32,522 nucleotides of DNA from Plasmopara viticola (lineage: Eukaryota > Oomycota > Peronosporomycetes > Peronosporales > Peronosporaceae): assembly GCA_001695595.3 (NCBI GenBank), contig MBPM02000297.1:1-32522 (forward strand), written 5' to 3'. The first letter of the stretch is position 1, and each line of letters opens with the position of its first letter. Position numbers and translations under genes: made by a program. Positions 21,597 to 32,398 of this stretch are shown piece after piece. Below the pieces are notes generated by a model. It ran no database searches. It had not been told where the DNA came from and was given only the letters and a program-made list of their open reading frames with translations.

Positions 21597-22494
21597 TGGA
21601 CATGCAGCCATGCGTTTTAAGTAGAACGCAGCGAGTTCTATTCCAGTAGAAGCGCCGATTCTTCCTACGCCTCAGATACGTCAAATCTAGCTTTCTGAGC
21701 ACCACACATACTCGTTTCAAGCGTAACTCATCAAGTTCTGCTCCATTTGAAGCGCCGATTCTTCCTACGGCTCAGATACGTCAAATCTAGCTTCCTGAGC
21801 AAGCATATACTCGTTTCAAGCGTCACTCAGCAAGTTCTGCTCCATTTGAAGCGCCGATACTTCCTACGGCTCAGATACGTCAAATCTAGCTTTCTGAGCA
21901 AGCACATACTCGTTTCAAGCGTAACTCAGCGAGTTCTGCTCCATTTGAAGTGCCGATTCTTTCTCCGGCCTCAGATACGTCAAATTTAGCTTTCTGAGCA
22001 CCACACATATGCGTTGCAAGCGTACCTTAGTGGGTTCTGCTCCATTTGAAGGGGCAATTCTCCTCACAGCCTCAGATACGTCCAATACAGCTTCCTGGAC
22101 ATGCAGCCATGCGTTTTAAGTAGAACGCAGCGATTCCTGCTCCAGTAGAAGCGCCGATTCTTCCTACGGCTCAGATACGTCAAATCTAGCTTCCTGAGCA
22201 AGCACATACTGGTTTCAAGCGTAACTCAGCAAGTTCTGCTCCATTTGAAGCGCCGATTCTTCCTACGGCTCGGATATGTCAAATCTAGCTTCCTGAGCAA
22301 GCACATACTCGTTTCAAGCGTAACTCAGCGAGTTCTACTCCAGTTGAAGTGCCGATTCTTTCTCCGGCCTCAGATACGTCAAAGCTAGCTTTCTGAGCAC
22401 CACACATGTGCGTTGCAAGCGTACCTTAGCGGGTTCTGCTCCATTTGAAGGGGCATTTCTCCCTACAGCCTCAGATACGTCCAATACAGCTTCC
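21597..22494. repeat. 898 bp nine-monomer tandem duplication, copy 2
   Basis: It is followed at 22495 by the start of a third, soon-diverging class A monomer (GCAGCGAGTTCTGCTCC) that matches 13880 and 16480, so the unit boundary abuts other core material. Confidence 0.86.
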
Positions 22495-25133
22495 TGGACA
22501 TGCAGCCATGCGTTTTAAGTAGAACGCAGCGAGTTCTGCTCCAGTAGAAGCGCCGATTCTTCCTACGGCTCAGATACGACAAATCTAGCTTCCTGAGCAA
22601 GCACATACTCGTTTGAAGCGTAACTCAGCAAGTTCTGCTCCATTTGAAGCGCCGATTCTTCCTACGGCTCGGATACGTCAAATCTAGCTTCCTGAGCAAG
22701 CACATACTCGTTTCAAGCGTAACTCAGCGAGTTCTACTCCATTTGAAGAGCCGATTCTTTCTCCGGCCTCAGATACGTCAAATTTAGCATTCTGAGCAAG
22801 CACATATGCGTTGCAAGCGTACCTTAGCGGGTTCTGCTCCATTTGAAGGGGCAATTCTTCCTACAGCCTCAGATACGTCCAATACAGCTTCCTGGACATG
22901 CAGCCATGCGTTTTAAGTAGAACGCTCCAGTTGAAGCGCCGATTCTTCCGACGGCTCAGATACGTCAAATCTAGCTTCCTGAGCAAGCACATACTGGTTT
23001 CAAGCGTAACTCAGCAAGTTCTGCTCCATTTGAAGCGCCGATTCTTCCTACGGCTCAGATACGTCAAATCTAGCTTCCTGAGCAAGCACATACTGGTTTC
23101 AAGCGTAACTCAGCAAGTTCTGATCCATTTGAAGCGCCGATTCTTCCTACGGCTCGGATATGTCAAATCTAGCTTCCTGAGCAAGCACATACTCGTTTCA
23201 AGCGTAACTCAGCGAGTCCTGCTCCATTTGAAGCTCCGGTTCTTCCGACGGCTCAGATACGTCAAATCTAGCTTCCTGAGCAAGCACATACTCGTTTCAA
23301 GCGTAACTCAGCGAGTCCTGCTCCATTTGAAGAGCCGATTCTTTCTCCGGCCTCAGATACGTCAAATCTAGCATTCTGAGCAAGCACATATGTGTTGCAA
23401 GCGTACCTTAGCGGGTTCTGCTCCATTTGAAGGGGCAATTCTCCCTACAGCCTCAGATACGTCCAATACAGCTTCCTGGACATGCAGCCATGCGTTTTAA
23501 GTAGAACGCAGCAATTCCTGCTCCATTTGAAGCGCCGATTCTTCCTACGGCTCAGATACGACAAATCTAGCTTCCTGAGCAAGCACATACTCGTTTGAAG
23601 CGTAACTCAGCAAGTTCTGCTCCATTTGAAGCGCCAATTCTTCCTACGGCTCGGATACGTCAAATCTAGCTTCCTGAGCAAGCACATACTCGTTTCAAGC
23701 GTAACTCAGCGAGTTCTACTCCATTTGAAGAGCCGATTCTTTCTCCGGCCTCAGATACGTCAAATCTAGCATTCTGAGCAAGCACATATGTGTTGCAAGC
23801 GTACCTTAGCGGGTTCTGCTCCATTTGAAGGGGCAATTCTCCCTACAGCCTCAGATACGTCCAATACAGCTTCCTGGACATGCAGCCATGCGTTTTAAGT
23901 AGAACGCTCCAGTAGAAGCGCCGATTCTTCCTACGGCTCAGATACGTCAAATCTAGCTTCTTGAGCAAGCACATACGCGTTGCAAGCGAAACTTAGCGAG
24001 TTCTGCTCCATTTGAAGCTCCGTTTCTCCTACGGCTCAGATACGTCAAATCTAGCTTCCTGAGCAAGCACATACACATTTCAAGCGTAACTCAGCGAGTT
24101 CTACTCCTTTGAAGAGCCGATTCTTTCTCCGGCCTCAGATACGTCAAATCTAGCTTCCTGAGCAAGCACATACTCGTTTCAAGCGTAACTCAGCGAGTTC
24201 TACTCTATTTGAAGAGCCGATTCTTTCTCCGGCCTCAGATACGTCAAATCTAGCATTCTGAGCAAGCACATATGCGTTGCAAGCGTACCTTAGCGGGTTC
24301 TGCTCCATTTGAAGGGGCAATTCTTCCTACAGCCTCAGATACGTCCAATACAGCTTCCTGAGCAAGCACATACTCGTTTCAAGCGAAACTCAGCAAGTTC
24401 TGCTCCATTTGAATTTCCGATTCTTCCTACGGCTCAGATACGTCAAATCTAGCTTCCTGAGCAAGCACATACTCGTTTCAAGCGTAACTCAGCAAGTTCT
24501 GCTCCATTTGAAGCGCCGATTCTTCCTACGGCTCGGATACGTCAAATCTAGCTTCCTGAGCAAGCACATACTCGTTTCAAGCGTAACTCAGCGAGTTCTA
24601 CTCCATTTGAAGAGCCGATTCTTTCTCCGGCCTCAGATACGTCAAATCTAGCATTCTGAGCAAGCACATATGCGTTGCAAGCGTACCTTAGCGGGTTCTG
24701 CTCCATTTGAAGGGGCAATTCTTCCTACAGCCTCAGATACGTCCAATACAGCTTCCTGGACATGCAGCCATGCGTTTTAAGTAGAACGCAGCAATTCCTG
24801 TTCCAAATGAAGCGCCGATTCTTCCTACGGCTCAGATACGTCAAATCTAGCTTCCTTAGCAAGCACATACTCGTTTCAAGCGTAACTCAGCGAGTCCTGC
24901 TCCATTTGAAGATCCGATTCTTTCTCCGGCCTCAGATACGTCAAATCTAGCATTCTGAGCAAGCACATATGTGTTGCAAGCGTACCTTAGCGGGTTCTGC
25001 TCCATTTGAAGGGGCAATTCTCCCTACAGCCTCAGATACGTCCAATACAGCTTCCTGGACATGCAGCCATGCGTTTTAAGTAGAACGCTCCAGTAGAAGC
25101 GCCGATTCTTCCTACGGCTCAGATACGTCAAAT
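22495..25133. repeat. Homogenised A+B core, right part
   Basis: There is no gene. Class A alternates with three to five class B monomers and class C is absent. Three class A monomers carry the same 12 bp internal deletion (GAACGC|TCCAG at about 22920, 23902 and 25083). CATATGTGTTGC appears three times (about 23387, 23786 and 24967). 22898–23371 holds the longest run without a stop in the window, because successive 99 bp monomers keep frame. Confidence 0.78.
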
Positions 25134-26923
25134 CTAGCTTCCTGAGCAAGCACATACACGTTTCAAGCGTAACTCAGCGAGTTCTACTCCTTTGAAGAGC
25201 CGATTCTTTCTCCGGCCTCAGATACGTCAAATCTAGCTTCCCGAGCAAGCACATACTCGTTTCAAGCGTAACTCAGCGGGTTCTGCTGTATTTGAAGCGC
25301 CGATTCTTCCTATGGCCTTAGATACGTCAAATTGAGCTTCCAGGACATGCAGACACGCGTTCCGAGCGTAACTAAGTGAGTTCTTTTCCGTTTGAAGAAC
25401 CGTTTCTTCTTACAGCCTCAGATACGTTTAATACAGCTTCCTGGACATGCAGCCTTGCGTTTTAAGTAGAACGCAGCGATTCCTGCTCCAGTAGAAGCGC
25501 CGATTCTTCCTACGGCTCAGATACGTCAAATCTAGCTTCATGAGCAAGCACATACTCGTTTCAAGCGTAACTCAGCAAGTTCTGCTCCATTTGAAGCGCC
25601 GATTCTTCCTACGGCTCAGATACGTCAAATCTAGCTTCCTTAGCAAGCACATACACGTTTCAAGCGTTACTCAGCGAGTTCTGCTCCATTTGAAGAGCCG
25701 ATTCTTTCTCCGGCCTCAGATACGTCAAATCTAGCTTCCTGAGCAAGCACATATGCGTTTCAAGCGTAACTCAGCGAGTTCTACTCCTTTGAAGAGCCGA
25801 TTCATTCTCCGGCCTCAGATACGTCAAATCTAGCTTCCCGAGCAAGCACATACTCGTTTCAAGCGTAACTCAGCGAGTTCTGCTGTATTTGAAGCGCCGA
25901 TTCTTCCTATGGCCTTAGATACGTCAAATTGAGCTTCCAGGACATGCAGACACGCGTTCCGAGCGTAACTAAGTGAGTTCTTTTCCGTTTGAAGAACCGT
26001 TTCTTCTTACAGCCTCAGATACGTTTAATACAGCTTCCTGGACATGCAGCCTTGCGTTTTAAGTAGAACGCAGCGATTCCTGCTCCAGTAGAAGCGCCGA
26101 TTCTTCCTACGGCTCAGATACGTCAAATCTAGCTTCATGAGCAAGCACATACTCGTTTCAAGCGTAACTCAGCAAGTTCTGCTCCATTTGAAGCGCCGAT
26201 TCTTCCTACGGCTCAGATACGTCAAATCTAGCTTCCTTAGCAAGCACATACACGTTTCAAGCGTTACTCAGCGAGTTCTGCTCCATTTGAAGCGCCGATT
26301 CTTCCTACGGCTCAGATACGTCAAATCTAGCTTCCTGAGCAAGCACATACACGTTTCAAGCGTAACTCAGCGAGTTCTACTCCTTTGAAGAGCCGATTCT
26401 TTCTCCGGCCTCAGATACGTCAATTCTAGCTTCCCGAGCAAGCACATACTCGTTTCAAGCGTAACTCAGCGAGTTCTGCTGTATTTGAAGCGCCGATTCT
26501 TCCTATGGCCTTAGATACGTCAAATTGAGCTTCCAGGACATGCAGACACGCGTTCCGAGCGTAACTAAGTGAGTTCTTTTCCGTTTGAAGAACCGTTTCT
26601 TCTTACAGCCTCAGATACGTTTAATACAGCTTCCTGGACATGCAGCCTTGCGTTTTAAGTAGAACGCAGCGATTCCTGCTCCAGTAGAAGCGCCGATTCT
26701 TCCTACGGCTCAGATACGTCAAATCTAGCTTCATGAGCAAGCACATACTCGTTTCAAGCGTAACTCAGCAAGTTCTGCTCCATTTGAAGCGCCGATTCTT
26801 CCTACGGCTCAGATACGTCAAATCTAGCTTCCTTAGCAAGCACATACACGTTTCAAGCGTTACTCAGCGAGTTCTGCTCCATTTGAAGAGCCGATTCTTT
26901 CTCCGGCCTCAGATACGTCAAAT
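25134..26923. repeat. 597 bp six-monomer higher-order repeat, three tandem copies
   Basis: The copies start near 25134, 25731 and 26327. Markers in each are TGCTGTATTTGAAGCG (25284, 25881, 26477), CTATGGCCTTAGATACG, class C with AACTAAGTGAGTTCTTTTCC, GAAGAACCGTTTC, class A with GCAGCCTTGCG, and CTTCATGAGCAAGC. Copy 3 replaces one 100 bp GAAGAGCC monomer with a 99 bp GAAGCGCC one, which explains the 596 bp spacing. It restores class C after about 6 kb without it. Confidence 0.88.
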
Positions 26924-28400
26924 CTAGCATTCTGAGCAAGCACATATGCGTTGCAAGCGTACCTTAGCGGGTTCTGCTCCATTTGAAGGGGCAATTCTCC
27001 CTACAGCCTCAGATACGTCCAATACAGCTTCCTGGACATGCAGCCATGCGTTTTAAGTAGAACGCAGCGTTTCCTGCTCCAGTAGAAGCGCCGATTCTTC
27101 CTACGGCTCAGATACGTCAAATCTAGCTTCCTGAGCAAGCACATACACGTTTTAAGCGTAACTCAGCGAGTTCTACTCCTTTGAAGAGCCGATTCTTTTT
27201 CCGGCCTCAGATACGTCAAATCTAGCTTCCTGAGCAAGCACATACTCGTTTCAAGCGTAACTCAGCGAGTTCTGCTCCATTTGAAGAGCCGATTCTTTCT
27301 CCGGCCTCAGATACGTCAAATCTAGCTTTCTGAGCACCACATAAATGCGTTGCAAGCGTACCTTAGCGGGTTCTGCTCCATTCGAAGGGGCAATTCTCCC
27401 TACAGCCTCAGATACGACCAATACAGCTTCCTGGACATGCAGCCATGCGTTTTAAGTAGAACGCAGCGATTTTTGCTCCAGTAGAAGCGCCGATTCTTCC
27501 TACGGCTCAGATACGTCAAATCTAGCTTTCTGAGCAAGCACATACTCGTTTCAAGCGTAACTCAGCAGGTTCTGCTCCATTTGAAGCGCCAATTCTTCCT
27601 ACGGCTCAGATACGTCAAATCTAGCTTCCTGAGCAAGCACATACTCGTTTCAAGCGTAACTCAGCGAGTTCTGCTCCATTTGAAGTGCCGATTCTTTCTC
27701 CGGCTTCAGATACGTCAAATCTAGCATTCTGAGCACCACACATATGCGTTGCAAGCGTACCTTAGCGGGTTCTGCTCCATTTGAAGGGGCAATTCTCCCT
27801 ACAGCCTCAGATACGTCCAATACAGCTTCCTGGACATGCAGCCATGCGTTTTAAGTAGAACGCAGCGATTCCTGCTCCAGTAGAAGCGCTGATTCTTCCT
27901 ACGGCTCAGATACGTCAAATCTAGCTTCCTGAGCAAGCACATACTCGTTTCAAGCGTAACTCAGCAAGTTCTGCTCCATTTGAAGCGCCGATTCTTCCTA
28001 CGGCTCGGATACGTCAAATCTAGCTTCCTTAGCAAGCACATACTCGTTTCAAGCGTAACTCAGCGAGTTCTGCTCCATTTGAAGAGCCGATTCTTTCTCC
28101 GGCCTCAGATACGTCAAATCTAGCATTCTGAGCAAGCACATATGCGTTGCAAGCGTACCTTAGCGGGTTCTGCTTCATTTGAAGGGGCAATTTTTCCTAC
28201 AGACTCAGATACGTCCAATACAGCTTTCTGGACATGCAGCCATGCGTTTTAAGTAGAACGCAGCGATTCCTGATCCAGTAGAAGCGCCGATTCTCCCTAC
28301 GGCTCAGATACGTCAAATCTAGCCTTCTGAGCAAGCACATACGCGTTGCAAGCGTAACTTAGCGAGTTCTGCTCCATTTGATGCGCCGATTCTTCCTACG
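26924..28400. repeat. Core-type A+B monomers after the 597 bp array
   Basis: There is no gene. The variants CACCACATAAATGCG (about 27334) and CACCACACAT (about 27733) are the last of that subtype in the window. Monomers become less alike after about 28.2 kb, for example TACAGACTCAG and CTGATCCAG. Confidence 0.72.
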
Positions 28401-29400
28401 GCGTCAGATCCGTCAAATCTAGCTTCCAGTACATGCAGACACGCGTTCCGTGCGTAACTGAGCGTGTTCTGCTCCATTTGAAGTGCCGATTCTTCCTACG
28501 GCTCACATTCGTCAAATGTAGCTTCCTGAGCAAGCACATATGCGTTGCAAGCGTACCTTAGCGAGTTCTGCTGTATTTGAAGCGCCAATTCTTCCCACGG
28601 CCTCAGATACGTCAAATGTAGCTTTCAGGACATGCAGACACTCGTTCCGAGTGTAACTAAGCTAGTTCTTCTCCGTTTGAAGATCCGATTCTTCTCACAG
28701 CCTCAGATACGTTTGCTACAGCTTCCTGGACATGCCGCCACGGGTTTTAAGTGGAACTCAGCGATATCCGCACCAATAGAAGCGCCGATTCTTCCTACGG
28801 CTCAGATACGTCAAATCTCGCTTCCTGAGCAAGCGCATATGCATTGCAAGCGTACCTTAACGAATACTGCTTCATTTGAAGAGCCGATTCTTCCTACGGC
28901 CTCAGATACGTCTTATTTAGCTTTTAGGACATGCACATATGCGTTGCATGCGTAACTTAGCGAGTTCTGCTCCAGTAGAAGCGCCATTTCGGTCTACGGC
29001 CTCAGATACGTCAAATTTAGCTTTCTGAGCAAGCACATACGCGTTGCAAGCGTAACTTAGCGAGTTCTGCTCCATTTGAAGGGGCAATTTTTCCTACGGC
29101 CTCAGATACGTCTAATACAGCTTCCTGGACCTGCAACCACGCGTTTCAAGTAGAACATAGCGAATGCTGCTCCAATAGAAGCGCCGATTTTTCCCACGGC
29201 CTCAGATACCTAAAATCTAGCTTCCTGAGCAAGCACTTACGCGTTGCAAGCGTAACTTAGCGAGTTCTGTTCCATTTGATGCGCCGATTCTTCCTACGGC
29301 GTCAGGTCCGTCAAATCAAGCTTCCAGTACATGCAGACACGCGTTCCGAGCGTAACTGAGCGAGTTATTCTCCGTTTGAAGATCCAATTCTTCTTACAGC
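28401..29400. repeat. Right flank: heterogeneous A/B/C monomers
   Basis: Class C returns (28427, 28627, 29328), with variants GCGTCAGATCCGTC and CCAGTACATGCAGACACG. 28602–28701 carries the same rare class C variants as 402–501, exactly 28200 bp away. 29101–29300 is already an A–B dimer of the type amplified downstream. No gene is seen. Confidence 0.76.
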
Positions 29401-30400
29401 CTCGGATACGTCTAATACAGCTTCCTGGACATGCAGCCACGCGTTTCAAGTAGAACATAGCGAATGCTGCTCCAATAGAAGCGCCGATTTTTCCCACAGC
29501 CTCAGATACGTCAAATCTAGCATTCTGAGCAATCACATATGCGTTGCAAGCGTAACTTAGCGGGTTCTGCTCCATTTGAAGGGGCAATTGTTTCTACAGC
29601 CTAAGATACGTCTAATACAGCTTCCTGGACATGCAGCCACGCGTTTCAAGTAGAACATAGCGATTGCTGCTCCAATAGAAGCGCCAATTTTTCCCACGGC
29701 CTCAGCTACGTCAAATCTAGCTTCCTGAGCAAGCACATACGCGTTGCAAGCGTAACTCAGCGAGTTCTGCTCCATTTGAATGGGCAATTCTTCCTACAGC
29801 CTCAGATACGTCTAATACAGCTTCCTGGACATGCAGCCTCGCGTTTCAAGTAGAACATAGCGAATGCTGCTCTAATAGAAGCGCCGATTTTTTCCACGGC
29901 CTCAGATACGTCAAATCTAGCATTCTGAGCAAGCACATATGCGTTGCAAGCGTAACTTAGCGGGTTCTGCTCCATTTGAAGGGGCAATTCTTCCTACAGC
30001 CTAAGATACGTCTAATACAGCTTCCTGGACATGCAGCCACGCGTTTCAAGTAGAACATAGCGAATGCTGCTCCAATAGAAGCGCCGTTTTTTCCCACGGC
30101 CTCAGATACGTCAATTCTAGCATTCTGAGCAAGCACATATGCGTTGCAAGCGTAACTTAGCGGGTTCTGCTCCATTTGAAGGGGCAATTGTTTCTACAAC
30201 CTAAGATACGTCCAATACAGCTTCCTGGACATGCAGCCACGCGTTTCAAGTAGAACATAGCGATTGCAGCTCCAATAGAAGCGCCAATTTTTCCCACGGC
30301 CTCAGTTACGTCAAATCTAGCTTCCTGAGCAAGCACATACGCGTTGCAAGCGTAACTTAGCGAGTTCTGCTCCATTTGAAGCGCCGATTCTTCCCATGGC
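29401..30400. repeat. 200 bp A–B dimer, five in-register copies
   Basis: Dimers start at 29401, 29601, 29801, 30001 and 30201 with no length change. Each is class A (GTCTAATACAG or GTCCAATACAG, GCAGCCACGCG, CATAGCGAATGC or CATAGCGATTGC, ATTTTTCCCACGG or ATTTTTTCCACGG) plus class B (CTAGCATTCTGAGC or CTAGCTTCCTGAGC, CATATGCG or CATACGCG). Four begin CTAAGATACG or CTCAGATACG and the first begins CTCGGATACG. Confidence 0.9.
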
Positions 30401-30409
30401 CTCAGAAAC

Positions 30410-31954
30410 GTCAAATATAGCTTCCAGGACATGCAGACACGAGTTGCGAGCGTAACTAAGCGAGTTCTTCTCCGTTTGAAGATCCAATTCTTCTTACAGC
30501 CTCAGATACGTTCAATACAGCTTTCTGGACATGCAGCCACGCGTTTTAAGTAGAACTCAGCGTTTGCTGCTAGATGCGCCGATTCTTCCTACGGCTCAAA
30601 TACGTCAAATCTCGCTTCCTGAGCAAGCACATACTTGTTTCAAGCGTAACTCAGCGAGTTCTGCTCCATTTGAAGAGCCGATTCTTCCTATGACCTCAGA
30701 TACGTCAAATGTAGCTTTCAGGACATGCAGACACGCGTTCCGAGCGTAACTGAGCGAGTTCTTCTCCGTTTGAAGATCCAATTCTTCCTACAGCCTCGGA
30801 TACGTCTAATACAGCTTCCTGGACATGCAGCCACGCGTTTCAAGTAGAACATAGCGAATGCTGCTCCAATAGAAGCGCCGATTTTTCCCACAGCCTCAGA
30901 TACGTCAAATCTAGCATTCTGAGCAATCACATATGCGTTGCAAGCGTAACTTAGCGGGTTCTGCTCCATTTGAAGGGGCAATTGTTTCTACAGCCTAAGA
31001 TACGTCTAATACAGCTTCCTGGACATGCAGCCACGCGTTCCAAGTAGAACATAGCGATTGCTGCTCCAATAGAAGCGCCAATTTTTCCCACGGCCTCAGT
31101 TACGTCAAATCTAGCTTCCTGAGCAAGCACATACGCGTTGCAAGCGTAACTTAGCGAGTTCTGCTCCATTTGATGCGCCGATTCTTCCTACGGCGTCAGA
31201 TCCGTCAAATATAGCTTCCAGGACATGCAGACACGAGTTGCGAGCGTAACTAAGCGAGTTCTTCTCCGTTTGAAGATCCAATTCTTCTTACAGCCTCAGA
31301 CACGTTCAATACAGCTTCCTGGACATGCACCCACGCGTTTTAAGTAGAACTCAGCGTTTGCTGCTAGATGCGCCGATTCTTCCTACGGCTCAGATACGTC
31401 AAATCTCGCTTCCTGAGCAAGCACATACTTGTTTCAAGCGTAACCCAGCGAGTTCTGCTCCATTTGAAGAGCCGATTCTTCCTATGACCTCAGATACGTC
31501 AAATGTAGCTTTCAGGACATGCAGACACGCGTTCCGAGCGTAACTGAGCGAGTTCTTCTCCGTTTGAAGATCCAATTCTTCCTACAGCCTCGGATACGTC
31601 TAATACAGCTTCCTGGACATGCAGCCACGCGTTTCAAGTAGAACATAGCGAATGCTGCTCCAATAGAAGCGCCGATTTTTCCCACAGCCTCAGATACGTC
31701 AAATCTAGCATTCTGAGCAATCACGTATGCGTTGCAAGCGTAACTTAGCGGGTTCTGCTCCATTTGAAGGGGCAATTGTTTCTACAGCCTAAGATACGTC
31801 TAATACAGCTTCCTGGACATGCAGCCACGCGTTTCAAGTAGAACATAGCGAATGCTGCTCCAATAGAAGCGCCGATTTTTCCCACGGCCTCAGATACGTC
31901 AAATCTAGCATTCTGAGCAAGCACGTTGCAAGCGTAACTTAGCGAGTTCTGCTC
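30410..31954. repeat. 794 bp tandem duplication in the right flank
   Basis: 30410–31203 and about 31204–31954 align at +794: class C, class A with TGCTAGATGCGCC, class B with CATACTTGTTTC, class C, then A–B dimers. The pairs of open frames at 30531/31325 and 30718/31512 show the same spacing. The last class B of the second copy has lost 6 bp (GCAAGCACGTTGC near 31917). Confidence 0.83.
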
Positions 31955-32351
31955 CATTTGAAGGGGCAATTGTTTCTACAGCCTAAGATACGTCTAATAC
32001 AGCTTCCTGGACATGCAGCCACGCGTTTCAAGTAGAACATAGCGATTGCTGCTCCAATAGAAGCGCCGATTCTTCCTACAGCCCCAGATACGTTCAATAC
32101 AGCTTCCTGGACATGCAACCACGCGTTTTAAGTAGAACTCAGCGATTGCTGCTCCAGTAGAAGCGCCGATTCTTCCTACGGCTCAGATACGTCAAATCTA
32201 GCTTCCTGAGCAAGCACATATGCGTTGCAAGCGTACCTTAGCGAGTTCTGCTCCATTTGAAGCGCCGATTCTTCCCACGGCCTCAGATACGTCAAATATA
32301 GCTTCCAGGACATGCAGACACGAGTTGCGAGCGTAACTAAGAGAGTTCTTC
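31955..32351. repeat. A, A, B, C monomers leading to telomere-like block 3
   Basis: Two class A monomers lie in a row (from about 31984 and 32083), then a TATGCG class B, then a class C (AAGAGAGTTCTTC) that is interrupted by the telomere-like block. No gene is seen. Confidence 0.75.
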
Positions 32352-32398
32352 TTTAGGGTTAAGAATTTAGGGTTTAGGAATTAGGGGTTAGGGTTTAG
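32352..32398 (+). repeat. Interstitial telomere-like block 3, longest and least decayed
   Basis: The 47 bp read in perfect heptad register as TTTAGGG, TTAAGAA, TTTAGGG, TTTAGGA, ATTAGGG, GTTAGGG, TTTAG. It sits at the same place in a class C monomer as blocks 1 and 2 (after TTCTTC, rejoining at AG|CCTCAG), making a 118 bp unit from 32282. The shared TTAAGAA second heptad shows common descent with the other two blocks. Confidence 0.87.

Noticed and set aside
22898..23371. 157-codon open frame with 33-residue repeats, possible repeat protein
   Set aside because: It is the translation of consecutive 99 bp satellite monomers. It opens inside a class A monomer at ATGCAGCC and stops when a 100 bp monomer shifts the frame. 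The same peptide appears wherever such monomers line up, with no flanking gene signals.
29294..31969. Family of minus-strand open frames (60–97 codons) with SYACNAYVLAQ-type sequence
   Set aside because: They follow the A–B dimer, begin at CAT triplets in monomer tails and overlap neighbouring frames in other registers. Similar frames occur on minus strand all along the array, including 212–733 and 5867–7330. They are satellite shadows.
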